From assembly GCA_020025095.1 (NCBI GenBank), contig JAHHSS010000004.1, positions 1 to 33,908 on the forward strand: DNA of 33,908 nt. Direction: 5' to 3'. Shown here in pieces: positions 25,163 through 32,797 of the stretch (the stretch's first letter is position 1; each line of letters begins with the position of its first letter). This DNA is from Peptostreptococcus sp. (GTDB lineage Bacteria; Bacillota; Clostridia; Peptostreptococcales; Peptostreptococcaceae). The translations under genes and the position numbers were made by a program. The notes under the pieces were generated by a model. It made no database searches. It had not been told where the DNA came from and saw nothing but the letters and a program-made list of their open reading frames with translations.

Positions 25163-27526
25163 TTATTCTTCTTCACCTAAACCCTCAAAAGAGAACACAA
25201 ACTTAAGTGTCTCTAACCTTATTTTTTTGTTCAGAGCTTCAAACATATTATATGCTTCTATAGTATACTCCTTTACTGGATCCTTCTGTGCAACTGATAC
25301 TAATCCAACACTTTGTCTCATTTGATCCATAAGATCTATATGGTCAACCCAGTAATTATCAACTACATTTAAAAGTATCTTTTTCTGTTCCGCAGAAAAA
25401 ATATGTTCTCCAATTAACATAGATTTCAAGTCATAAACTCTCTTAGCAATCTCTTTAATATTTGTTGCCATTTCTTCATTGGAAAGATCTTTTGCGTTTG
25501 GTAGTAAAATTGTTCCCTCTGGCATAAATGCACTATAAAGGCCTCTATAGAATTTAAAATAATTTCTAGGCTTACAATTTATATACTTTTCTGTATATTC
25601 ATCTATTGTCAAATTTGCCATATGAAGTACAGTTTCTGTAAGATCCACACCATCAAGAACTTTATCTCTTTCAGCATAAATTACTTTTCTCTGCTTGTCT
25701 ATTACATTATCATACTTTAAAACATCTTTTCTTTGTTCGAAATTCTTACCCTCTATGCCTTTTTGCGCATTTTCAATGGCTTTGCTAAGCTTTCTACTAG
25801 AAATAGCACCAAATTTATCTGGCTTTAATTTTTTTCCTATTTTTTCTATGGCTGCTCCACCATATAACTTGATAATTTCATCTTCAATACTTACAAAAAA
25901 TCTTGATACACCTGGATCTCCTTGTCTTCCGGATCTTCCTCTAAGCTGGTTATCTATTCTTCTTGACTCATGTCTTTCTGTTCCTAAAACATAAAGTCCT
26001 CCCAGTTCTTTCACCTTTTTTTCCATATCACTATCGCCATTACCAAGCTTAATATCAGTACCTCTACCTGCCATATTTGTAGCTATTGTTATAGCACCTA
26101 TTTCACCAGCTTTTGAAACTATTTCTGCTTCAGCTTTATTATTTTTAGCATTAAGAATTTGATGTCTTAAATTCTTTTTCTTTAAAAGTTCTGATAAGTA
26201 TTCAGATTTTTCTACTGTTGAAGTTCCCACAAGTATAGGTTGACCTGTTTCATGTACTTTAGTAATTTCAGCAACAGCTGCTTCAAACTTCTGTTTTTCA
26301 GTAGCATAAACTTTATCATCTAAATCTTTTCTTATTACAGGTTTATTTGTTGGAATTTGAACTACATTCATTCTATAAGTCTGTTCAAACTCACCTTCTT
26401 CTGTTTTAGCGGTACCTGTCATTCCAGACATCTTTGTATACATTCTAAAGAAATTCTGATAAGTTACAGTTGCCATTGTCTTGTTATCTTCTTTTATTTC
26501 AACTCTTTCTTTAGCTTCAAGAGCCTGGTGTAAACCATCTGAAAATCTTCTTCCATCCATTATTCTACCAGTAAACTCATCTACTATAAATACTTCTCCA
26601 TCTTTGACAACATAGTCATCGTCAATATTCATTAACTTATGTGCAGTTAAAGCTTGATTAATATGGTGATATATTGCCATATTTTTTACATTAGTTATCT
26701 TTCTTATTTTGAAATATTGCTCTGCCTTTTTAAATCCTGCCTCAGTAAAAGAAACTGTATGCTCTTTCTTATCCAAATCAAAATCTTCTTCTTTTATAGT
26801 TTTTACAAACTCATCTGCTTGAATATATAAGTCTGTTACTGGATCGCCTTCTCCAGAAATAATCAATGGAGTCCTTGCTTCATCAATAAGTATAGAATCG
26901 ACCTCATCTATTATACAGTAATTTAGTTTTCTCTGAACCTTGCCTTCCTTTTCAGTTACCATATTATCTCTCAAATAATCAAATCCAAATTCAGAATTAG
27001 TTCCATATGATAAATCACAAGCATATTGTTTTCTTCTCAAGTTAGGATCCTGTCCAGTTATTATCGTACCAACTGACATTCCCAGAAATTCAAATACTGG
27101 TCTTACAGTATCCGCATCACGCTCTGCAAGATAATCATTAACTGTAATTACATGTACACCTTCACCTGAAAGTGCATTTAAGTAGCATGGAGCCACTGCG
27201 ACAAGTGTCTTACCTTCTCCAGTTTTCATTTCCGCTATTTTACCTTGATGAAGAACTATTCCACCTATCAACTGTACTCTATATTGTCTCATACCTAATA
27301 CTCTTTTTGTTGCTTCTCTTGCTACTGCAAAAGCCTCTTCCAAAATATCATCTGTTGTTTGCCCCTTTGAAAGTCTATCTTTAAACTCTTTTGTCTTAGC
27401 AGCTAATTCATCATCTGTAAGCTTAGAAACGGTTTCTTCAAGAGCTTCTATTTTATCCACTATTTTATTAAGTTTTTTTATTTCAGTATTATCCTGATTA
27501 CTTAAAAATTTATCTAAAAATGACAT
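25163..27526 (-). CDS. secA2: Accessory preprotein translocase ATPase SecA2
   Basis: SecA-family motor of 787 residues that drives export through SecYEG. Motifs: GMRQYRVQLIGG, Walker A MKTGEGKT, DEVDS (Walker B), TYQNFFRMY, SGMTGTA, TNMAGRGTDI and QLRGRSGRQGD. The protein ends at FEGLGEEE with no linker and no Cys-rich zinc/SecB-binding tail, which separates it from housekeeping SecA. Many stretches match remembered C. difficile SecA2, and the CWB2 gene context agrees. In C. difficile SecA2 exports SlpA and Cwp proteins. The start is ATG 27526 with AAGGAG upstream; an in-frame upstream ATG has no ribosome site. It heads a three-gene operon with the acyltransferase and GDPD genes. Confidence 0.92.
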   Translation of the reverse strand: MSFLDKFLSNQDNTEIKKLNKIVDKIEALEETVSKLTDDELAAKTKEFKDRLSKGQTTDDILEEAFAVAREATKRVLGMRQYRVQLIGGIVLHQGKIAEMKTGEGKTLVAVAPCYLNALSGEGVHVITVNDYLAERDADTVRPVFEFLGMSVGTIITGQDPNLRRKQYACDLSYGTNSEFGFDYLRDNMVTEKEGKVQRKLNYCIIDEVDSILIDEARTPLIISGEGDPVTDLYIQADEFVKTIKEEDFDLDKKEHTVSFTEAGFKKAEQYFKIRKITNVKNMAIYHHINQALTAHKLMNIDDDYVVKDGEVFIVDEFTGRIMDGRRFSDGLHQALEAKERVEIKEDNKTMATVTYQNFFRMYTKMSGMTGTAKTEEGEFEQTYRMNVVQIPTNKPVIRKDLDDKVYATEKQKFEAAVAEITKVHETGQPILVGTSTVEKSEYLSELLKKKNLRHQILNAKNNKAEAEIVSKAGEIGAITIATNMAGRGTDIKLGNGDSDMEKKVKELGGLYVLGTERHESRRIDNQLRGRSGRQGDPGVSRFFVSIEDEIIKLYGGAAIEKIGKKLKPDKFGAISSRKLSKAIENAQKGIEGKNFEQRKDVLKYDNVIDKQRKVIYAERDKVLDGVDLTETVLHMANLTIDEYTEKYINCKPRNYFKFYRGLYSAFMPEGTILLPNAKDLSNEEMATNIKEIAKRVYDLKSMLIGEHIFSAEQKKILLNVVDNYWVDHIDLMDQMRQSVGLVSVAQKDPVKEYTIEAYNMFEALNKKIRLETLKFVFSFEGLGEEE

Positions 27527-27607
27527 ATTTTTCTCCTTTTCTATTTTTACTTTTTCTTTCTTTTGAATTTTAAATAAAAAGCAATATTTAAATAACAAAT
27601 CTATTTT

Positions 27608-27613
27608 ATTATA
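27608..27613 (-). promoter_or_regulatory. Extended -10 element of the secA2 operon
   Basis: Minus-strand TGATATAAT gives a consensus -10 with an upstream TG; no good -35 lies 17 bp away. It is 82 bp from the secA2 start codon. Confidence 0.45.
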
Positions 27614-27645
27614 TCACAAGTTGCGAGTATGTAATAAAAATTTAT

Positions 27646-27674
27646 TAGACTTTTTGACCAAGTTATTGTATAAT
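27646..27674 (+). promoter_or_regulatory. Putative promoter of a plus-strand small RNA
   Basis: TAGACT (27646-27651), 17-bp spacer, consensus TATAAT (27669-27674), pointing away from secA2 and not towards any plus-strand gene. Confidence 0.45.
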
Positions 27675-27680
27675 AAAGGT

Positions 27681-27760
27681 ACTTAAAAAAATTACATTTC
27701 TTTTTAAGTATTTCTCACGGAAAAAGAGGGGTTGAGCTATTTCAACCTTTCTTTTTTTTA
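27681..27760 (+). ncRNA. Candidate small RNA between secA2 and nagB
   Basis: An 80-nt transcript is predicted from the promoter at 27646-27674 to a terminator ending near 27760. It would fold into two hairpins. One is TACTTAAAAA (27680-27689) with TTTTTAAGTA (27701-27710). The other is a 15-bp stem (27721-27735 with 27742-27756) with loop GCTATT and a T run. Two G-T pairs in that stem (27728/27749, 27729/27748) pair as G-U only in the plus-strand RNA and would be C-A mismatches in the minus-strand RNA, which favours plus-strand transcription. No ORF with a ribosome site is present. No known RNA family is recognised. Confidence 0.45.
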
Positions 27761-27824
27761 TAAAAATTGCATTTTTATAAATTCATATTCCAAATTTTAT
27801 TTTTGAAAATAATTTGTAAAGAAA

Positions 27825-27859
27825 AGGAAAAACACCACTAAAATAGTGGTGTTTTTCCT
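27825..27859 (-). terminator. Rho-independent terminator of nagB
   Basis: Perfect 16-bp stem: AGGAAAAACACCACTA (27825-27840), AAA loop, complement at 27844-27859, with T-rich arm on the minus strand about 115 nt past the nagB stop. It could work in both directions. Confidence 0.8.
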
Positions 27860-27975
27860 CTACAACAAAATCGTTGGGAGTCAAAAACAACATCATAAAT
27901 AATTATAACGTCATTAACTATATTATAATAGCTTTTATAATTTTTTGCACGTTATTTTTTCCCAAACACTAAATA

Positions 27976-28725
27976 TTAAACTCTCTCATAACTTGATTCT
28001 TCCAGCAGTGATGCAGCATCCTCATCTATTACAAGCACTACATCTCTATGAAACTGAAGAATCGATGCTGGAACTCCTGGTTTTACTTCTCCATTAACTG
28101 TTTTATGTATAGCTTCAGCTTTTCCTTTACCAGATGCTAGAAGAATTATTTTTTTTGCTCTCATAATACTTCCTATTCCCATGCTGATTGCTTTTTTAGG
28201 AACTTCATCCTCAGATTCAAAAAATCTAGAATTAGCAAGAATTGTGCTTTCTGTAAGCTCTACAACACTCGTGCTATTTGAAAAGGTATCTCCTGGTTCG
28301 TTAAAACCTATATGTGCATTATTGCCTATACCTAATACCTGTAAATCTATGCCTCCACATTTCTGAATTTTATTTTCAAATTCTTTTGAATAGACTTCAA
28401 AATTTTCTACACTCCCATCAGGAATATTAATATTCTCCTCTTTTATATCAACCTTATCAAAAAGATTCTCGTGCATAAAAGTATAATAGCTATTTTCATT
28501 TTCTTTTGGCAAATCTATATATTCATCAAGATTGAATGTTGTAACATTTTTAAAAGATATACCTTCATTTTGATACTTAGCTACAAGCTCTTTGTACATC
28601 CCTATCGGTGTCGAGCCAGTTGCAAGTCCCAAAACAGAATTTGGTTTTATTATAACTTGCGCAGCTAAATAATTAGCCGCAAACGCACTCATTTTTTCAT
28701 AGTTTTTGCAAACGTAAACTTTCAC
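27976..28725 (-). CDS. nagB: Glucosamine-6-phosphate deaminase
   Basis: Cytosolic NagB of 249 residues converting glucosamine-6-phosphate to fructose-6-phosphate and ammonia, linking amino-sugar recycling to glycolysis. Signatures: GLATGSTPIGMYKEL, TTFNLDEYIDLP (general-base Asp), LGIGNNAHIGFNEPG (catalytic His) and VLVIDEDAASLL near the end. The start is taken as GTG 28725 (MKVYVCKNY, as in NagB proteins), seven nt after GAGGGG; an ATG 18 nt upstream has no ribosome site. It has its own promoter (28777-28805). It occupies the place upstream of secA2. Confidence 0.95.
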   Translation of the reverse strand: MKVYVCKNYEKMSAFAANYLAAQVIIKPNSVLGLATGSTPIGMYKELVAKYQNEGISFKNVTTFNLDEYIDLPKENENSYYTFMHENLFDKVDIKEENINIPDGSVENFEVYSKEFENKIQKCGGIDLQVLGIGNNAHIGFNEPGDTFSNSTSVVELTESTILANSRFFESEDEVPKKAISMGIGSIMRAKKIILLASGKGKAEAIHKTVNGEVKPGVPASILQFHRDVVLVIDEDAASLLEESSYERV

Positions 28726-28776
28726 AAAAATCCCCTCTCTCATTATTATTTTAATAAATACTTATACCATATTTAT

Positions 28777-28805
28777 ATTATAGACATAAAGCAAAATTAA
28801 TTCAA
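28777..28805 (-). promoter_or_regulatory. Sigma-A promoter of nagB
   Basis: Minus-strand TTGAAT (28800-28805), 17-bp spacer, consensus TATAAT (28777-28782), directly after the end of cvfB. Confidence 0.65.
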
Positions 28806-28827
28806 GGTAATCTTTTTCATTTTTGTG

Positions 28828-29691
28828 TTATTTTTGCAATTTATTTTCATTTTGTCTTATTAACCAAGTACCATCTTCATCTTGTCTAATCTTATTATTC
28901 TTCATCATAGTTCCAAGAGTTCTCTTAAAATTCTTTTTACTTGTATTAAATACTATTCTAAGATCTTCTGGATCTGATTTATCATTAAATCTCATAAATC
29001 CATCATTACCTTCCATATAACTTAATATTCTACTTTCCAAAGAATCCATTTCTTCTTTTCTTTCACCTCTTGTAGATAAACCTAATTTTCCATCTTCATA
29101 TATCTTTACGACTCTAAGATTTTTTAGATAGTCTCCCTCTTTTAGAGTTCTATAATATTCATCCCTCAATATTATACCTGCTATATTAGGCTCTATGCAT
29201 ACAAGAGCTGTTTGATTTGTTTGAAAACCATATACATATCCGTTACAAGTATCTCCTATTTTTAAATCACTATCAGTTGATAAATGCATATCTATATCTG
29301 TTGTAGCAGCAAGTCGTCCGCTTTTGTCTACGTATATATAAAATGGGTATTTTTCATCTTCTAGTATTAAGTATTTTCTTTCTCTAAAAGGTACTAAAAC
29401 ATCTCTTTCTAATCCTATATCAAGAAAACTTCCTATATCTGTATTATCTACTACTTTTAGTATCTTTACCTCTCCTGCCATCGCCTTTGGTGTTTTTTGA
29501 GTTGCTATCATTCTTCCCTTTGAGTCCCTATAAACAAAGACTTCTATTTCGTCATCTACACTTATTAATTCCTTATTAAGGATATTCCCATAAGGAATTA
29601 ATATTTCTTTTTCATCTTCTTTCCCCTTTAAAAAATATCCATACTCACTTTTCTTACTTACTTTTAATTTATTTATTTTTCCAACTTCCAT
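28828..29691 (-). CDS. cvfB: CvfB/YitL-family S1 RNA-binding protein
   Basis: Cytosolic RNA-binding protein of 287 residues with the CvfB layout: consecutive S1-like beta-barrel domains (from about residue 1, 66 and 145) and a C-terminal winged-helix domain (about 220-280). Recognisable stretches are KSEYGYFL, KTPKAMAGEV, DIGSFLDIGLERDVLVP, KLGLSTRGERKEEM and NTSKKNFKRTLGTM. CvfB affects virulence and RNA metabolism in Staphylococcus aureus; the exact RNA target is unknown. It follows the malic enzyme gene by 13 nt with GAGGGG before the ATG, so it is the last gene of the fumarase/malic enzyme operon. Confidence 0.88.
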   Translation of the reverse strand: MEVGKINKLKVSKKSEYGYFLKGKEDEKEILIPYGNILNKELISVDDEIEVFVYRDSKGRMIATQKTPKAMAGEVKILKVVDNTDIGSFLDIGLERDVLVPFRERKYLILEDEKYPFYIYVDKSGRLAATTDIDMHLSTDSDLKIGDTCNGYVYGFQTNQTALVCIEPNIAGIILRDEYYRTLKEGDYLKNLRVVKIYEDGKLGLSTRGERKEEMDSLESRILSYMEGNDGFMRFNDKSDPEDLRIVFNTSKKNFKRTLGTMMKNNKIRQDEDGTWLIRQNENKLQK

Positions 29692-29704
29692 TGTTTTTAC
29701 CCCT

Positions 29705-30880
29705 CTAAATTCTATTTACACCTGTTCTTATGGCAGCTTCTTTTACAGCCTCTGCCACTGATTCTGCTATTCCAGGCTCAAAAGCCATTGGAAGTATCTT
29801 TTCTCTTCCTAATTCATTTTCTGGCACAAAATCTGCTATTGCCTTCGCTGCAGCCACTTTCATTTCTTCATTTATTTCAGATGCTCTACATTCTAACGCC
29901 CCTTTAAATACTCCTGGAAATGCTAATACGTTATTTACTTGGTTTGGAAAATCACTTCTACCTGTCCCCATAATAAATACTCCAGACTTCTTTGCCTCAT
30001 CTGGCATTATTTCAGGCTCTGGATTTGCCATTGCAAATACTATTGGCTTGTCATTCATTGTATCTATCATTTCAGGAGTCAACATCTTAGGACGAGAAAC
30101 ACCTATAAATACATCTTTTCCCTTTACTGCATCAACTAAACTTCCGCTTTCATTATTTTTATTTGTATATTTAAGCATTTCCTTCTGAGCCCAGTTAATG
30201 CCTTGAGAATTCTCTTCTAAAATACCATATCTATCACAAAGTACAACATTTTTAACATTCATATTAAGAAGCATTTTACATATAGCTATCCCAGCGGCTC
30301 CCGCCCCATTTATAACTACTTCTAAATCTTCCATCTCTTTATTTTCAATTTGTTTAACTGCATTAATAATACCAGCAGTTACAATAATTGCTGTTCCATG
30401 TTGATCATCATGAAATACTGGTATATCAAGCTCTTCTTTTAATCTATTTTCTATTTCAAAGCATCTTGGAGCTGATATATCCTCAAGATTTATCCCTCCA
30501 AATACTGGTTCTATCATTTTTACTGTTTTAACTATTTCTTCAACATCTTGAGTTGCAAGACATATTGGAAAAGCATCTACATTAGCAAACTCTTTAAAAA
30601 GTATTGCCTTTCCTTCCATTACCGGAATAGAAGCTTCTGCCCCTATATTTCCTAATCCCAATACTGCTGAACCATCACTTACTACAGCCACCATATTCCC
30701 TTTTGAAGTATATTTATAAACTTCATTTTTTTCTTCACTTATTTTTAAACAAGGCTGTGCCACCCCTGGAGTATATGCAATTGATAAATCATCTTTATTT
30801 TCTACCTTTACCTTGCTTACAACTTCTATTTTACCCTTTTTTGCTTCATGCATTTTTAAAGCTTCTTCTGAATAATTCAT
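29705..30880 (-). CDS. NAD(P)-dependent malic enzyme
   Basis: Malic enzyme of 391 residues, the short bacterial form, converting malate to pyruvate and CO2. Signatures: SIAYTPGVAQPC with the proton-donor Tyr, VVSDGSAVLGLGNIG, GKAILFKEFANVDAFPI with the catalytic Lys, metal-binding HDDQHGT, and the dinucleotide fold INGAGAAG. Cofactor preference is not settled by sequence. Placed directly after the two fumarase genes, it would complete a fumarate-malate-pyruvate route. Ribosome site AAGGAG precedes the ATG. Confidence 0.94.
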   Translation of the reverse strand: MNYSEEALKMHEAKKGKIEVVSKVKVENKDDLSIAYTPGVAQPCLKISEEKNEVYKYTSKGNMVAVVSDGSAVLGLGNIGAEASIPVMEGKAILFKEFANVDAFPICLATQDVEEIVKTVKMIEPVFGGINLEDISAPRCFEIENRLKEELDIPVFHDDQHGTAIIVTAGIINAVKQIENKEMEDLEVVINGAGAAGIAICKMLLNMNVKNVVLCDRYGILEENSQGINWAQKEMLKYTNKNNESGSLVDAVKGKDVFIGVSRPKMLTPEMIDTMNDKPIVFAMANPEPEIMPDEAKKSGVFIMGTGRSDFPNQVNNVLAFPGVFKGALECRASEINEEMKVAAAKAIADFVPENELGREKILPMAFEPGIAESVAEAVKEAAIRTGVNRI

Positions 30881-30904
30881 TATAATCTCCTTAAATATTT
30901 TCCC

Positions 30905-31435
30905 TTATTTTGTCTGTTCGTATAGGTTATTTCCATTTGAATCAATACCTACAGTCAATACCATATCTTCTACTCTTAACTTTCTCAAAGCTTCTGCGCC
31001 TAAATCTTCATAGTCTATTATCTCACATTCTTTAACACAATCAGAAATATATGCTCCAGCTCCACCTATAGCTAGTAGGTATACTGCATTATATTTTTTC
31101 ATCCCCTCTATAACTTTATCTGCTCTTTTTCCCTTTCCAATCATTACTTTTAATCCTTTTTCAAGTAAAGGCAAGGTTAAGTCATCCATTCTGTAACTAG
31201 TAGTAGGACCTGCAGAACCAATTACTTCTCCAGGCTTTGCAGGTGATGGCCCAACATAGTAAATACCTTGTCCTTTTGGATTAAATTTTAGTTTCTTTCC
31301 CTCTTCTATAGATTTACACATCCTCTTATGAGCGGCATCTCTTGCAGTATAAATAGTCCCTGAAATTTTAACAATATCTCCTGCTTTAAGATTTTTTATA
31401 TCTTCTTCTTTAAAAGGTGTTTTTAATTCTATCAT
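30905..31435 (-). CDS. Class I fumarate hydratase, beta (C-terminal) subunit
   Basis: Small subunit, 176 residues, of the two-subunit iron-sulfur fumarase (or tartrate dehydratase). Signatures: GDIVKISGTIYTARDAAHKRM, GPSPAKPGEVIGSAGPTTSYRMD, MIGKG and AIGGAGAYI. It pairs with the alpha subunit nine nt upstream, GGAGGG before its ATG. Fumarate is favoured over tartrate by the malic enzyme neighbour; the protein family alone does not distinguish them. Confidence 0.92.
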   Translation of the reverse strand: MIELKTPFKEEDIKNLKAGDIVKISGTIYTARDAAHKRMCKSIEEGKKLKFNPKGQGIYYVGPSPAKPGEVIGSAGPTTSYRMDDLTLPLLEKGLKVMIGKGKRADKVIEGMKKYNAVYLLAIGGAGAYISDCVKECEIIDYEDLGAEALRKLRVEDMVLTVGIDSNGNNLYEQTK

Positions 31436-31444
31436 TAAACCCTC

Positions 31445-32284
31445 CTATAAAACCACTTTTTTATGTCTTGATGAATGACAATTTATATTTACAACTACTG
31501 GCAAACCTGCTATATGGGTTGGGAAAGTTTCAATATTTACTGCAAGAGCAGTAGTTTTTCCACCTAATCCTTGAACTCCTATACCTAAATCATTTATTTT
31601 TTCAAGCATTTCATCTTCCATATTTCTTATAAATTCATCCGAATTATGCTCGCCAATTTCTCTAAATAATGCTTTTTTTGCTATTTCAGCACATTTGTCT
31701 ACAGTTCCTCCTATTCCTATTCCTACTACAATTGGTGGACATGGATTAGGACCTGCAATGCAAATAGTTTCTAAAATAAAATCTTTTATTCCATTCAATC
31801 CGTCCGATGGTTTTAACATCTTCATACGGCTCATATTTTCACTACCAAATCCTTTTGCTGCATATTCTATTTCAATATTCTCTCCATCTACTATATCATA
31901 ATGTATAATAGCCGGAGTATTATCTTTTGTATTTTCTCTAGTAATTGGACTAACAACAGATTTTCTCAGATAGCCATCTATATAGGCTCTCCTAACTCCT
32001 TTATTTATAGCTACAGTAATATTGTCTCCTTGAATATGTACATCTTGACCTATTTTAACAAAAAACACAGCCATACCTGTATCTTGGCATAAAGGTCTAT
32101 TTTTTTCCTTTGCTATTTTAGCATTTTCAATTAAAATATCTAATATATTTATAGCTACCTTTGAACTTTCTTTTTCTCTGTTTTTTTTAAAACTTTCTAT
32201 CACACTTTCATCAAGATTTATACAGCCATCTATACACATATCCCTTACTGCATTTTCTATAAGTCTTGAATCAATAATCCTCAT
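31445..32284 (-). CDS. Class I fumarate hydratase, alpha (N-terminal) subunit
   Basis: Large subunit, 279 residues, carrying the oxygen-sensitive 4Fe-4S cluster that hydrates fumarate to malate. Likely cluster cysteines are in RPLCQDTGMAVF, GPNPCPPIVVGIGIGG and NINCHSSRH near the C-terminus. The split alpha/beta form is common in strict anaerobes. AGGAG lies seven nt before the ATG. It is followed at once by the beta-subunit gene. Confidence 0.93.
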   Translation of the reverse strand: MRIIDSRLIENAVRDMCIDGCINLDESVIESFKKNREKESSKVAINILDILIENAKIAKEKNRPLCQDTGMAVFFVKIGQDVHIQGDNITVAINKGVRRAYIDGYLRKSVVSPITRENTKDNTPAIIHYDIVDGENIEIEYAAKGFGSENMSRMKMLKPSDGLNGIKDFILETICIAGPNPCPPIVVGIGIGGTVDKCAEIAKKALFREIGEHNSDEFIRNMEDEMLEKINDLGIGVQGLGGKTTALAVNIETFPTHIAGLPVVVNINCHSSRHKKVVL

Positions 32285-32294
32285 ATAATCACTC

Positions 32295-32780
32295 CTATTC
32301 TATTGTTAACTCTGCAAATTCTGCTTTTGATATATTCTTCAAATCAATCGCTTTTAATTCTACTTGAAATCCTATTTTCCCAGCACTTACTATGATTGTT
32401 TTCAAACTTTCTGCGGATGAATCTATATAAGTCGAATATAATTTTTTCATGCCTATTGGTGAACAACCACCTCTTACATAGCCTGTAATTTTATTAATAT
32501 CTTTTACAGCTATCATTTCTACTCTTTTTTCTCCACAGGCTTTTGCTGCTTTTTTCATATCTAAAGTTTCAGCTACTGGTATAACAAACACGAAAAATTC
32601 TTTACTATTTCCTTGAGTTACAAGTGTTTTAAATACAGTAGATGGATTTTTACCGATACTTTCCGCAACTGTAATACCATCTACATGATTTTTATCAACC
32701 TCATATGAATGCTCGATATAATCTATTTTTTCAGCTTCAAGTATTCTCATTGCATTTGTTTTTACTTTTTTCTTAGACAT
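32295..32780 (-). CDS. YbaK/EbsC-family Cys-tRNA(Pro)/aminoacyl-tRNA deacylase
   Basis: Small cytosolic editing enzyme of 161 residues that hydrolyses mischarged tRNA in trans, typically Cys-tRNA(Pro). Family blocks: TNAMRILE, VFKTLVTQG with the catalytic Lys, FFVFVIPVAETLDMKKAAKA and GYVRGGCSPIGMKK. Length is normal. GAGGTG precedes the ATG. It begins 17 nt after the membrane-protein gene and ends 10 nt before the fumarase alpha gene, so it probably shares their transcript, though the functions are unrelated. Confidence 0.9.
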   Translation of the reverse strand: MSKKKVKTNAMRILEAEKIDYIEHSYEVDKNHVDGITVAESIGKNPSTVFKTLVTQGNSKEFFVFVIPVAETLDMKKAAKACGEKRVEMIAVKDINKITGYVRGGCSPIGMKKLYSTYIDSSAESLKTIIVSAGKIGFQVELKAIDLKNISKAEFAELTIE

Positions 32781-32797
32781 TGATATTATACACCTCT

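Noticed and set aside
29730..30188. Long plus-strand open frame opposite the malic enzyme gene
   Set aside because: It is the antisense shadow of a strongly conserved gene, with no ribosome site and no family resemblance.
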